This document shows, piece after piece, positions 31,454-41,605 of a stretch of DNA of 64,000 nt; position 1 is the first letter of the stretch; each line of letters begins with the position of its first letter. The notes beneath the pieces are model-generated. The model was not told the origin of the DNA. It did not search any database and saw nothing but the letters and a program-made list of their open reading frames with translations. Origin of the DNA: Smallanthus sonchifolius (lineage: Eukaryota; Streptophyta; Magnoliopsida; Asterales; Asteraceae). Location: positions 50,437,486 to 50,501,485 of the forward strand of contig CM042040.1 in NCBI GenBank assembly GCA_023525975.1, written 5' to 3'. The translations under genes and the position numbers were made by a program.

Positions 31454-33246
31454 ATGGAGCAACAAATCAGGGATCTTCAACAGCAAATGCAAGAACTGAC
31501 CTTCATTATGCAAAGACGCAGAGGGAACGATCGAACCCTTCCTCGGTACAGACCTGATGATGACGACTCTGATGGGTATTCCGATGCCGACAACTACAAT
31601 CCTTATGGTCGCCATCGACCCGACAACCGGAACCAAGGAGATATCAGGGTAGACATTCCAGAATTCGAAGGCAAACTCGATCCAGACGAGTTTGTTGAAT
31701 GGCTTCGCACCGTCGAAAGAGTTTTTGACTATAAACAAACCCCGATGACAAGAAGGTGAAGATTGTGGCTCTGAAATTACGTAAGTACGCCTCTACTTGG
31801 TGGGCTAACGTATGTGCGAAACGAGAACATCAGGGGAAGGAGAAGGTGAAAAAATGGGACAAAATGAAGAAGTTACTCGAGGACAAATTCATGCCAACGC
31901 ACTATCTCCAACACAATTTTTCAAAACTCCATTTTCTGAAGCAAGGAAACAAGACGGCTGAGGAATATTCGCAGGAATTTGAGTTCTTGTTGATGAAATG
32001 TGGCCTTAACGAAGATGACCCGCAGACCCTTGTGCGGTACCTTGGAGGGCTTGAACCGAGGATCGCTCATGTGGTCGAACTCCAACCGTACTCATCCTTG
32101 GCTGAACTCACTATGTTATCTTATAAGGTTGATTTACAACAAAAGATGCAAGACAAAACTGATGTCGGGAAACCCGTTAACACACTGCCCGTCCCTTCTA
32201 GTTTTTCTGCAGGTAACTCACCTGTTGTCCACCCTTCAAAAGCCACAGAGCTGCCCGAGAGTTCTAACACTGCATCAAGGGTTTCTAGACGATGTTTCCG
32301 CTGTCAAGGTTTGGGTCACATAGCTTCCGATTGTCCCAACAAGAGGGTTATCACCCTTGCTAACTATGAAGCCGTGACAGGACCCAAGTTCGATGAAGAA
32401 TTACTTCCCAACCCAACTGAAGAGGAGATCATACTAGGTCCTGATGATGGAGAGTTTTTTATGGTGCAACGAGCACTAACTGGGGTTGCAATTCACAGTG
32501 AAAACATGCAACGTGAAGCTTTATTTCACAATCGCTATACCGCCCGAAGCAAGGTATGTTTGTTAGTAGTTGATAGCGGGAGTTGTACCAACGTAGCGTC
32601 TCGGACCTTGATTACCAAGCTGGATCTTCCCACTATGCCCCATCCATCTCCTTATGCAATTCAATGGCTAAATCAGGGAAAGGGGATCCAAATAACTAAT
32701 CGGGTGTTACTGTCATTTACTATCGGAAAGGGGTACGAAGACGAGGTTTGGTGTGATGTACTTCCTATGGATGCTTGTCACGTTCTATTGGGTCGCCCTT
32801 GGTTATATGACAGGAAAGTACTCCATGATGGCTACAAGAGCACCTACTCATTCGTCATGAATGCTAATAAGATCACCTTACTTCCAATCTCCATCGCTAC
32901 TACCGGTGATCACAAGATCTTAGCCGTTCGTCCATTTTTCAATACAGGTTTAAACAAACCTAAGGCTATAGAGGAGTTTTCTCTGATTAACTTCAGTCCA
33001 GGGAAAGAACCAGATCCACCAAACTTGCACCTGTTAGCCCAATTTGAAGTTACAACCGGCATTCTAAGTTTGAGGTCAAACTTTCTTGAAGACAGGGAGA
33101 ATGATAGCCGACCAATTGACAGTTCTAATACAATAGCCGTTAATCTAATCGGTGATTCAAACGGGTCAGAAACGGAGCTTCATGGGTCGGCAAAATGGAG
33201 GCAAGTCCGGGTCAATTACATCCACACGGATTCTCGCAACAACTGA
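31454..33246 (+). CDS. gag-protease polyprotein, trimer copy 3 (same frameshift, diverged)
   Basis: It has the same layout and the same frameshift (TGA at 31757-31759). Differences from copies 1 and 2 include ELTFIMQ for ELTLTMQ, GYSDAD for GYPDAD, LSYKVDLQQ for LSFKVFLQQ, NRVLLSF for NRVLMSF, GLNKPK for GLHKPK and TTGILS for TTDILS. The LSYKVDLQQK form looks like the ancestral gag spelling, so copy 3 probably preserves the older unit. Confidence 0.85.
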
Positions 33247-33707
33247 TGCAGCTCCTCGTACAATACCCCACGTTCTCAACTTGCAACAGTTTTTAATTAT
33301 TATTTCTAAGTTATTTACTTTTCATGCACGTTTTTATTCATGTTATTTACCTTTTAAGTTAGAGTAGTTTCTTTTCCACTTCCCTAATTGTAGCAACGTG
33401 GGGTTGCTTCTAATTTCTCTATGTATCACCGATTGAATGAATGGAAGAAGCAGACTTGAATTTTAGGAAAACTTGTTATTCTCTTGTTCTAGAGTTTAAT
33501 TTCCATTGCTATTCTAATTTTGGCATAATTAAAAGGTGATCTTGGAGACTAATTTGGATTCACGTGGTGTATCTGTATCGTGAATTCACGTTAGAGTTGC
33601 CCAACGAGAGCTTCGGGTGGTGTATCTGTATCTCGAAGGGACTGTTGTCTATCCGTTACATTCGAAAAGTTCCGATCAAAGCCGTTATCGTATCCGGGTG
33701 CCTATCA
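33102..33707 (+). mobile_element. LTR 4 of the trimer (3' terminal)
   Basis: 606 bp, the most diverged LTR: it lacks a TAT near 33309 and a few bases of GCATGTTG near 33328, and has CACGTTAGAG for CAAGTTTGAG. It is followed by CTAAT. It ends CCTATCA like the others. Confidence 0.93.
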
Positions 33708-33771
33708 CTAATCAATGGACATCAACTAATTTTCATCCATATCTTCCTTCTCACTCCTACCTTACATGCAG

Positions 33772-34145
33772 GTGAATGATAATTTCTGGTTAGATATGGG
33801 TGGAAATTTTCATCCTTATCTTCCTTCTCACACTTACCTTACCCATAATTTCATTATCTTCTCTTCATTCGCCATATCATAAGGATCGTACACCCATATA
33901 ACCACTGGTGTCTAGATATTATACGTGTGTTGTTTATTTAGTTCTAACCAAATAACAGTATGTTTGTATTAATATCTAACACATTAATTTACTTATAAGT
34001 TCCTTTGGACCATTCAGTCTTTTAGGTCAAGTTAACTCATATGAAAATTACACGTTCCGACTCGAATCTGTTTTGACCCGTTACCCAACGCACCCTTAAT
34101 GCCACCTCTACACTATATCATTGACATTCCATTTATCATGTTGCA
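33772..34145 (+). other. captured intron-like sequence between the two gene fragments
   Basis: It begins with the donor GTGAATGATAATTTC of the LOG-like exon. Near 33805-33845 there is an imperfect second copy of ATTTTCATCC(A/T)TATCTTCCTTCTCAC, a partial duplication of the exon end. No other coding sequence is visible. Confidence 0.5.
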
Positions 34146-34617
34146 GCTGTTGGTGAAAAATCAGCAACTAAGACAAAAAGCCCTTTGAAACTTGTAAGTC
34201 CAAATCCACTTCTTAAATTGAGGATTTGTTTAAAGCTTCACCTACAGTCTCACAAAATAATACATGAGAAAAGAATCAAAAGGATATTAAAAGTGACATT
34301 ATGAGCCTTTTGAGAAAGTACAATTGATGTTTATACTAAATAATCTAATTCTTTTCAAATAATTCATTAGTAATTCTTTTACCTGTTAACAGGATAATAC
34401 AACCACACCATATTCTTTACATCAACAACAACTTGCCTTGCTGGCGCAACAACAATCTCTTATTATGGCGGTTGCAGCTAAATGGGCAACAACCCGTGCC
34501 TGGAGGTGCAACTTTACCCAATTAAAACGGCCAAATGGTTACCAAATTCCCGGACTGATGATGCCAACTGGCATAATGGGTGAACTAGAAAAATATTTAC
34601 AACATGTAACGGGTTAA
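34146..34617 (+). pseudogene. fragment of an ARF-GAP (AGD5-like) gene
   Basis: Exon 1 (about 34147-34193) encodes AVGEKSATKTKSPLKL with donor CTTG|TAAGTC-like sequence. Exon 2 starts after TGTTAACAG at 34393 and encodes TTPYSLHQQQLALLAQQQSL, then IMAVAAK. After a shift it reads GQQPVPGGATLPN followed by a stop, and after another shift YQIPGLMMP and GELEKYLQH. The Gln-rich LHQQQL.LLAQQQSL block and the YQIPGMMMP block belong to the C-terminal region of plant ARF GTPase-activating proteins of the AGD5 (NEVERSHED) type. The catalytic zinc finger is not included. It is a dead captured fragment in the same orientation as the LOG-like one. Confidence 0.72.
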
Positions 34618-34688
34618 AACATATTCGAGTTATTTGGATTGGCAGGTTAATCGGGTTGTAAACATTTGACGGGGGAACTTACAACAAA

Positions 34689-35119
34689 TCTATACTATAT
34701 AATAAATAAAGGTTTTTAGTGCCACGTGTCGCCTCTATATTTATTCTCATCATTTTTTCCCGCTTCTCTCTCTTATTTAATACACTTCTATATTTTAATA
34801 ATAGTATATATTTAAAAAAAAGTTATACTAATAAAACACATTTATTTTAAATTATCCCTTATTATAAGAAACTTTAAAATTTAATTATGTAATTATTATT
34901 TCAATCAAATAGTAAATAAAAGTCAAGTTAAATTAAATTAAAAAGTAACTAACGTATTTTCGAAACCAACTTATATATTAATTTTTACATATTTTGAGTT
35001 TGTTTATATCCTTAGTATATGTAATATATTTTTATACCTGTAAAATATATACATAAAGATTTAAAATTTTTATATATTGATATTTTTCATACCGTGTATA
35101 GACACGGGATCTAAACTAG
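34689..35119 (+). mobile_element. small non-autonomous Helitron, 431 bp
   Basis: 5' end TCTATACTATATAATAAATA. The 3' end has hairpin arms CCGTGT and ACACGG with loop ATAG (35092-35107), then GATCTAAACTAG. It is flanked by A on the left and T on the right, with no target duplication, as expected for Helitrons. It is AT-rich with no coding sequence. Confidence 0.88.
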
Positions 35120-35402
35120 TGTTATATACACAGAACTATTTAGATATTTATAAATTATAATTGTATTTATATATTTATAAATTATAATTGTAACAGTTAT
35201 CATTTCTCATTATTACAAGTAATATGTATTTATTTATTATAAGAAGTATTTTCAGATTTTTTTATTGCATTATTTTTAGTACTCAGTACTCAACCCCGTG
35301 TAGCACATCATTACAACATCAAATGTTGTATAAAAAGAGGTGTGAAAGATATTTATCAATATAATTTTAACGTTTCACCCCGTGTAACTCACGAGATTAA
35401 AG
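35120..35402 (+). other. AT-rich 3' region of the large Helitron
   Basis: Contains a tandem TATTTATAAATTATAATTGTA duplication (about 35140-35190) and ends in the hairpin before CTAG. No genes are visible. Confidence 0.5.
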
Positions 35403-36026
35403 CTAGTATATATATATATATAGAAAGGATGTTTTTATCAAAACTCACTTTTAATTTAAAACCCTAAAACTCAGTGATATGTTATAATCAAAATCTGATA
35501 CCCATCTAATGGTCTACAATTAAACAGAATTTTATATTAGTAAAGTTGTCAAGATATTTGAATTGGGGTAAATTTGCCAATTATACGTCTGACAAAGTAA
35601 GTGTCTCTCTCCTCCATAAAGAAAGATCTTCCATAAAGAAAGATCTGTTCATTTTTTACAAAGACCTCCAAATCTCCAAGTTTACCCTGATTAACGTCTC
35701 ACTGCCGTTCATGGTGGAAACCCTAGATGGCTAGATCTCGCACACTCCGCCTCACTGCCGTTCATCCACCTCCACCGAGTACCAGATCCCGCACCTCACT
35801 GCCGTTCATCCACCAACTGCTCATCTCTATCTCTACACGCGTGTACCAGATCTTTCAACAGGTTGTTCACGAACCCTAATATAACTGGACCTTTCCCCTC
35901 CTTTTGGTTAATTCTTTCATATTTTCCAAACAATTGTGTTGATTTTGTGGAAATGCCAGAGTGAGTTAGGGTTCGTACTGTTGAGGTGCACATAACCTGT
36001 TTGTTAAAATGCCAAAGTGAGTTAAT

Positions 36027-36591
36027 GGATTTCGTGCAATGGATGACATTAAGGAGACTGTTAGAACTTCTGGGGAAAGACTATGCCGTGCTGTTACTTC
36101 ATTAACATTAAGGCTATGTGACATTTCTGTCTCAGAAATTTCTGATGCAAGAAAAGCAATGGATATTGTTTTGCCTTTGTTACTTACTGATGGAATAGTG
36201 AGTAAAGTAAATGATATTCGCAAGGCATCAATCACGATCGTTACAAAACTTGCTAAGGTAATTTCTCCAGAATTCTCATTTGAAGTTCAAGGCTGTAACT
36301 TATGCTTAAATAATTTTTAGAATTCTAGTGTGTCTTTTTTTTTTTGCAAAGTAAGACTATACTGATAATGGGGCTTTTAGCTTCTTCTGTATACTCTTGT
36401 TGTGAGCAACTAAATTTATTCATCTTGCAACTAGTAAATCAATAACCAGAATTTCTCTATATTTTATTTGAATTTTAGTTTCATGTTTCCAGGGTGCAGG
36501 GGTTGCAATCCGTCCACATTTATCTGAATTAGTTGTTTGTATGCTTCAAAGTTTATCAAGCCTTGAGGACCAAGGACTGAATTATGTTGAG
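36027..36591 (+). pseudogene. two exons of a proteasome-associated ECM29-like gene, captured
   Basis: Exon A (36027-36257) encodes GFRAMDDIKETVRTSGERLC, then RAVTSLTLRLCDISVSEISD, ARKAMDIVLPLLLTDGIVSK and a tail ending in LAK. It has the donor AAG|GTAATTT. An intron of 235 bp ends TTTCCAG. Exon B (36493-36591) continues in phase with GAGVAIRPHLSELVVCMLQS, then LSSLEDQGLNYVE and the donor GAG|GTTTG. These are HEAT/ARM repeats of plant ECM29, a large scaffold that binds the 26S proteasome. No stop interrupts either exon, so the capture is young, but only about 110 codons of a protein of well over 1,500 are present. The exon A start is uncertain because no acceptor is obvious. Confidence 0.82.
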
Positions 36592-37400
36592 GTTTGTTTA
36601 ATCATGTCAACTGCCCACTAAGTGAGTTAGGGTTCGTACTGTTGTGTTAATGGATTCTTTGTATTATTTCATTTTTATTGGTTGTTTGTTTTAACATTTG
36701 CAAATGTTTTTCAGTGCACTGACTGATTTAATCATGAGTTTGGAGTTATTAGGTGGAGTTTAGGGAACAAGATTTAGCTCATATTTGGGGAGTTATTAGG
36801 TGCTATTCTTACATGACAGAAGGGTTTGGGAAAGCCCGATTGGAGTTGTTTGCTTAATGGAAGTAACATAGCAATTGTAAGTACCATTCTCAACTAATAT
36901 TACATGCTTCCTGAATCTTATGTTGACCTTATTTTTTAAATTAAGTTATGAGATTGTTTGTCTTATATAATTCATGTTCCTTACACCAGTGTAACCGGTA
37001 GCTATATTGATGTAATTTAAAGACGTCTGATTACACCAGTGTAACCGGTAGCTATATTGATGTAATTTAAAGACGTCTGATTACACCAGTGTAATTATGA
37101 AGGCCTGAATTTTTGTAAATGTAATTAGAGTATTAAACCAATGTAATTAGTTTTTGTGGTGTAAATGTTAATTTTGGTGTATATGTTACATTGATGTAAT
37201 CTTGTTGTTGATGGTATGAAGCTTAATAACTATGGCTGATTTTTTTAGTGACACCAATGTAAGTCGGTTATTACACTAATGTAACCATTTGTTACAATGA
37301 TGTAATTACATTGGTCTGAATTTTTTCAAGTGTAATGTTACTTTTGGTTTATTTGTTACATTGATGTAATCACATCTGTTTGTGAAAAAAATAAAAAATT
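36592..37400. other. non-coding part of the ECM29-carrying element
   Basis: GTGAGTTAGGGTTCGTACTG occurs at 35960 and again near 36620, so part of the flank was duplicated. Further right the sequence is dominated by TGTAAT-type motifs. Confidence 0.45.
36983..37100. repeat. 57-bp tandem repeat built on a TTACACCAGTGTAA palindrome
   Basis: TTACACCAGTGTAACCGGTA plus following bases is repeated perfectly twice, with a partial third start. Related TTACACTAATGTAA occurs near 37270. Confidence 0.85.
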
Positions 37401-37761
37401 TGACAAGATTATAACGAAATTAAAGAGAAAAATGAGACAAGTTTAATGGTGCAATTTTTATAAAAAAGTAATATAGTATAAAAAAGTTATTAAGGATATA
37501 AAAAGTAGGGGGAGTTTTTTTTTATAAAAAAAGGAATAAAGTAGGGGATTTTAAGAATGTGACAAGTGTCACACTCTTGTTGAATCGGGTTACCCTAGTT
37601 GTGTAAATGACATTTTTATTGTTTTTAATTAAAATATCAATGAGGACACATGACATCTTATGTGTTTGAGATAAAAGTAACCATTGGATGAGAGTTTTAA
37701 AGTTTTCACATTACAAGTGGGTTTTGATTTAAACACTACCATATATATATATACACACACA

Positions 37762-38163
37762 CTAGGTTAGAAACCTCGTGTATTACACGGGTTGAATAAA
37801 TACAATGTTATACACTTAGTACTAAAAATTTACATATTACGTATTTATGACATATTATATAGTTTTTTAATACAAATTTTAGAAACGTTATATAGTTATG
37901 TTTTAAAAATGTTTTATAAAAAGAATGAAAGAAATGTTTTATGAACAAACCTATTTTTTTTTAAATGAAAAAAATTTATAAAAAAAATTATAGAAATCAT
38001 TATTATTTAATAGGAGAGAGAGAAGAGAAACAAAAAAATATAAAAAGAACAATTAAAGAAAATTTGTATATTTAATAGGAGAGAAATGCGAGAAAAAATT
38101 ATTAGGATGTGTAGGAGGGTGACAAGTGTCTCTCTAAAACCTTTATTTATTATATAGTATAGA
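37762..38163 (-). mobile_element. small non-autonomous Helitron, 402 bp, minus strand
   Basis: On the minus strand the start is TCTATACTATATAATAAATA, the same as the Helitron at 34689. The end is CCCGTGTAATACACGAGG followed by TTTCTAACCTAG and T. A and T flank the ends correctly. No coding sequence. Confidence 0.88.
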
Positions 38164-38164
38164 T

Positions 38165-38980
38165 ATATATGGGGGGAGTTTCAAATAAAAAGTAGTTTTT
38201 CGTTAAGAAATCTAAGAAATCCGGTTCAGATTTAGGGTTCTACTAGGAAGGGAAAAAAGTGTAGGGAGTGTTAGAAGGATTTTGAGTCACAAGATCATTG
38301 GGTTTTGTGGTTGAGATTTCGGCGGTGACAAAATGGTAAATAATTGAAAATTAGATTCCATCAGGAGGGGTAGAAAGGTAAAATCCGGACAAAGAACCCC
38401 ACATTCACATGTCATTTCACCCATTTTTTTTAAACGTTCATAAATTTTTAATACGTCATTATTTTTTTAAATATAGCATAAAATTGAGCATTTTTTATCT
38501 TTGTAACGAGTATGGTATTGATATATAAATAAAAAAACCCGATGAAGCGGGTGTTGCATTAAACTGGTTGTTTTATGGTGTATATGGTGTTTTATGGCGT
38601 TTTTTTCTTTTCGCTACTTCACAAAAAAATTCGTCCACCGACTGTAGCGATTACTCGTAGAAACGTAACTATGATTATATCTAGTGTTTTAATATTTAAA
38701 CTTCAATGTTTAAGTCTGTACATGGTGTTTAAACATGCACATGATGTTTAAATCTGTAGATGGTGTTTATGTCTATATCATTTGCGTGTAAGTATGTACA
38801 TGGTGTTTTAACATTTAAACTTCAATATTTAAGTCTGTATATGGTATTTAAATCTGCACATGGTGTTGTTTAAATCTGTACATGGTGTTTAAGTCTATAC
38901 ATTTGTGTGTAAGTCTGTACATGGTGTTGTTAAAGTTTGTACATGGTGTTTAAGTCTATACATTTGTGTGTAAATATGTA
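38165..38980. repeat. left arm of a large foldback element
   Basis: AAACGTTCATAA...ATCTTTGTAACGAGTATGG with ATTGATATATA (38428-38530) is matched in inverted orientation at 47745-47850. Beyond it, GTCTGTACATGGTGTTTAAG-like units repeat to 38980, and TAAAACACCATG units occur inverted at 47390-47700. The start at 38165 (TATATGGGGGGAGTTTCAAA) resembles the ends of the TIR elements at 48041 and 50635. No coding sequence. Confidence 0.6.
38976..38980. other. target-site duplication ATGTA (left) of Tekay-2
   Basis: Repeated at 47058-47062, directly after the 3' LTR. Confidence 0.94.
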
Positions 38981-39466
38981 TGTAACATCCCAAATAATGA
39001 CAAGACAAATAGAAAAGGGAAATAAAGTGGGCTTGGCCAAAATTTCGGCCCATGGGCCGAAAAGAAAAGGGGAAACCCATTACAAAACAGCAGCTTCAAC
39101 CCAAACCCTCTCTCATTTCATCTTCCTGCGCAAGAACACTAGAGAGAGAGAGAGAGAGCGATCGGCTTGTGAAGAAAACCGCAAGGAGAAGACTCAAGGG
39201 CTCGGGAATCATCCGTCTCCACCATTTCAGCGCATAGCAACAGAAATCGGGCCTGTTGAGGTAAGCATCGCCTCTGATTCTGAGTCTTTGCATGTCTCGG
39301 GTTTAAATCAAATAAAGATACGATTTTCGCATATGAAACTTGAAACAAATCACGTATTTGAACTCAAGAACGATAAAGGAAGGTGTTTAACGTAAAATGT
39401 TCAAAGTTTAATCGATTGGAAATAAGTTGGCTGGAGCAAGGTTCTGGTCAGGGAAGATGCAGACCC

Positions 39467-39790
39467 ATGACTCGAAACTATAGTTTCGATACATGCAGAC
39501 CCATCGAAACTACTCTAGTTTCGATAGTCATGTTTGACTCGAAACTACCTAGTTTCGATAGCAGCCAATGACTCGAAACTACTATAGTTTCGATAGGAAC
39601 TCAGGACTCGAAACTACCTAGTTTCGAGTGTCACCTTGAACCTAAACTAAGATTTTCGTAAGTTAATGACTCGAAACTACCTAGTTTCGATAGAAGGATT
39701 ATGACTCGAAACTACCTAGTTTCGAGTGTAAGACCATAGCTCGAAACTACCATAGTTTCGATGCGACCCACCTCCCGAAACTACTGAGTT
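39467..39790. repeat. array of CGAAACTA palindromes with about 34-35 bp spacing (Tekay-2, 5' LTR)
   Basis: About eight units carry arms CTCGAAACTA and TAGTTTCGAG (or TAGTTTCGAT) around a CC or TA centre. Units start at 39536, 39570, 39605, 39668 and 39703. The array is copied at 45272-45595 in the 3' LTR. Confidence 0.94.
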
Positions 39791-40136
39791 CAAGAACAGT
39801 AATGTCTAGTGTCATTTAGGAGCCCTACCTTATATGTATGACTTTATTATACAGATAGTGGGTGACCTTAGTGACGTTTCGAAACCAGCTATTATACTTC
39901 AGGGACCCGCCTATCAGGTGAGTTCTATGTGCCCCCTATATGCTACGTGCAAATGATTTTAAATGTTTTGGGGCTGGAATGTATACACTAAATGAATAAA
40001 TGAAATGAATGTCAATGTGACCATACGTGATATATTAAGGTATATGTGTAGATACATATGAAAGTGAATAATGAATTATGAACAAAGAACAACACGTATG
40101 TTTACAAAGAATGAATGAATGAATGGTATAACGTAA

Positions 40137-40325
40137 ATGAATGAAATCTTGCTTTATATCTATGTATATATTGCTTGCCAAGTATGAAAAGAATGACACA
40201 AAGTGTAAGAACGAAATCTTGCTTTATATCTATGTATATATTGCTTGCCAAGTATGAAAAGAATGACATAACGTGTAAGAATGAAATCTTGCTTTATATC
40301 CATGTATATATTGCTTGCCAAGTAT
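40137..40325. repeat. threefold direct repeat in the Tekay-2 LTR
   Basis: GAAATCTTGCTTTATATCTA plus following TGTATATATTGCTTGCCAAG occurs three times about 72 bp apart. Copied at 45942-46130. Confidence 0.92.
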
Positions 40326-40524
40326 AAGTAAACGTTATGGACGCTTCGATGATAACGGCTACTTCGGTAGACGGACGACCACTTGACTATTATGCAGCTA
40401 GAGAAGGAAGTCTAGAAAGTTAGACTAATTAAAGGCCACTACGGTGGAGTAAGTCGCTAAAACAATATGCGGCTGCATAATTAGCTCAAGTGGGAAACGG
40501 ATGCCTTAGGGCAGACGGGCGAAT

Positions 40525-40660
40525 ATGACGGACTACGACGGTAGGACGGTAAAGATATGACGGACTACTTCGGTAGGACGGTAAAGATATGACGGACTAC
40601 TTCGGTAGGACGGTAAAGATATGACGGACGGTTTCTAGTGCCGGACGGTTAAGTAAAAGG
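40525..40660. repeat. GACGGACTAC/GGTAGGACGG array in the Tekay-2 LTR
   Basis: ATGACGGACTACTTCGGTAG plus GACGGTAAAGAT repeats three times at 32 bp, followed by related GGACGGTT motifs. The Tekay-3 LTR has a diverged version at 58040-58190. Confidence 0.9.
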
Positions 40661-41255
40661 GCTACGACGGTAGCTCGAGGGCGTATGTCTTTGTGATATA
40701 CGTACCGTAAGATGGGTTGATCACCCTTATGTGTATGACCAATAAATGGTAAAGAAAGTAAAGGTGAATGCATATCTATGTAATCACGTAAGAAAGATAA
40801 AGAAAGAATGGCAAGAAAAGTAGAAAAGAAAAAGGGTGAACGCATATATATATATATGTAATCACATTAATAAAGAAAAGAAAGATGAAAGAAAAGCAAA
40901 AGTTATGAATACGTATTTATATGAATGACTTTATAATAATGTTTACCAAGAAAAGTAAAGAAAAGAATGTTTATATATAAACGCATTAAACTAGAACTCA
41001 CCAGCGTTAGCTGACTTTAGTATACATTTCAGGTAAAGGAAGAAAAGGTCGTGCGAGAGCGTGAAGGTTACCCGGCACAAGACTGACATCCCACTTTTGT
41101 TTGTTAAGAATATGTTATGTTTTATTCGTAAAGACTTCCGCTGTTTTGATTATGTAATTGAATGATGAATGTTTTAAATTTAAGTTCAGTATTTATGACT
41201 ATGTTTATGAGTAAATCCAACAAGTGAGGTCACCCGGGAAAGGGGCCTTACAAGT

Positions 41256-41267
41256 TGGTATCAGAGC
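41256..41267 (+). other. primer binding site of Tekay-2 (tRNA-iMet)
   Basis: TGGTATCAGAGC, three bases after the 5' LTR. Confidence 0.94.
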
Positions 41268-41605
41268 AATAGTTTGAGAGATTCAGACATCCCTAAATGT
41301 CTGGACTCAAACTGATTATGGGACCAACGCACGGATGTCAGTATGGGTAACCAACGCCAACGCAGCACGATAAGTAAGTAATAAAGCTAATGCTCTAAAT
41401 AAGGATAGATACCTTAACTTAGAACAAATAGATGTCAATGTCACAACCGATTTGAAGAGTTTTGAACCCGAAAAGCAATGTAAATTAGTAATCACAAACC
41501 GGTCACTGTAATTAAGAATTTACCTTGCTCGTACTGTTCCAAACTATGATCCGAAGTAATGACATTGATGTATTCCCTTTATGACTATCAGGAAATTAAG
41601 AAATT

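Larger units (their letters stand above)
25950..33707 (+). mobile_element. tandem trimer of a gag-protease-only LTR retrotransposon (TR-GAG type)
   Basis: The structure is LTR-internal-LTR-internal-LTR-internal-LTR with a period of exactly 2,384 bp. The four LTRs are at 25950-26561, 28334-28945, 30718-31329 and 33102-33707. The three internal parts are 1,772 bp each and start with the PBS TGGTATCAGAGC. A single CTAAT duplication brackets the whole array, so one copy inserted and then multiplied, most simply by unequal exchange between LTRs. Internal parts encode gag and protease but no RT or integrase. Copies 1 and 2 give identical 496-residue proteins; copy 3 has several differences. Mobilisation would need enzymes from another element. 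An assembly artefact should be excluded. Confidence 0.93.
25590..33771 (+). pseudogene. fragment of a LOG / lysine-decarboxylase-like gene, split by the gag-protease trimer
   Basis: Exon 1 (about 25590-25735, donor GAG|GTAAG) encodes APLRMGYEELCYELIRRIG and FVYLGSLRMGPGHQHY. Exon 2 (25825-25949) encodes AANLLGCTSW, a TAA stop, then GAGPRLMYDATEGAIQAG. After a one-base shift it reads GGFKIGKEA. It breaks at CTAAT and resumes at 33713 as QWTSTNFHPYLPSHSYLTCR with a donor at 33772. This matches the plant 'possible lysine decarboxylase' (LOG-like) family, whose motif GAGPGLMDA is altered here. Real LOG enzymes release active cytokinin; this fragment has a stop, a frameshift and an 8-kb insertion, so it is dead. 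Retained introns show it was moved as DNA. Confidence 0.78.
23674..35406 (+). mobile_element. probable large gene-capturing Helitron with later insertions
   Basis: The 5' end is TCTATTCTAATAAAAAAC preceded by A. The 3' end is CCCCGTGTAACTCACGAG, a short hairpin, then ATTAAAGCTAG followed by T (35403-35406 is CTAG). Insertion between A and T, a TC start and a hairpin-CTAG end are Helitron hallmarks. Between the ends lie fragments of two unrelated plant genes (LOG-like, ARF-GAP-like) in the same orientation and with introns. That is how plant Helitrons carry genes. A hAT MITE, the gag-protease trimer and a small Helitron inserted later; without them the element is about 3.2 kb. Pairing these two ends is inference. 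Confidence 0.5.
35424..37740. mobile_element. TIR element of about 2.3 kb carrying an ECM29 gene fragment
   Basis: The left end, ATCAAAACTCACTTTTAATTTAAAACCCTAAAACTC...CATCTAATGG, is mirrored at 37681-37740 by the reverse complement of ATCAAAACCCACTTGTAATGTGAAAACTTTAAAACTC...CATCCAATGG. Both ends abut TA runs. It has no transposase. It encloses intron-containing host gene exons, so it is Pack-MULE-like in structure. The superfamily is unknown because the target duplication is hidden in the TA repeat. Confidence 0.65.
38981..41252 (+). mobile_element. 5' LTR of Tekay-2
   Basis: Contains a GA-rich run (39144-39160), the CGAAACTA palindrome array, the donor CAGGTGAGTTCTA (39915-39927), three direct repeats of about 72 bp (40137-40325), a GACGG-rich array, the complement TAGAACTCACCAG (40992-41004) and the acceptor-like ATTTCAGGTAAAG (about 41027). 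No obvious TATA box was found. Confidence 0.95.

Noticed and set aside
38937..39395. 152-codon frame at the start of Tekay-2
   Set aside because: It crosses the insertion junction from flanking repeat into the LTR. The LTR part is repeated at 44802 and has no domain.
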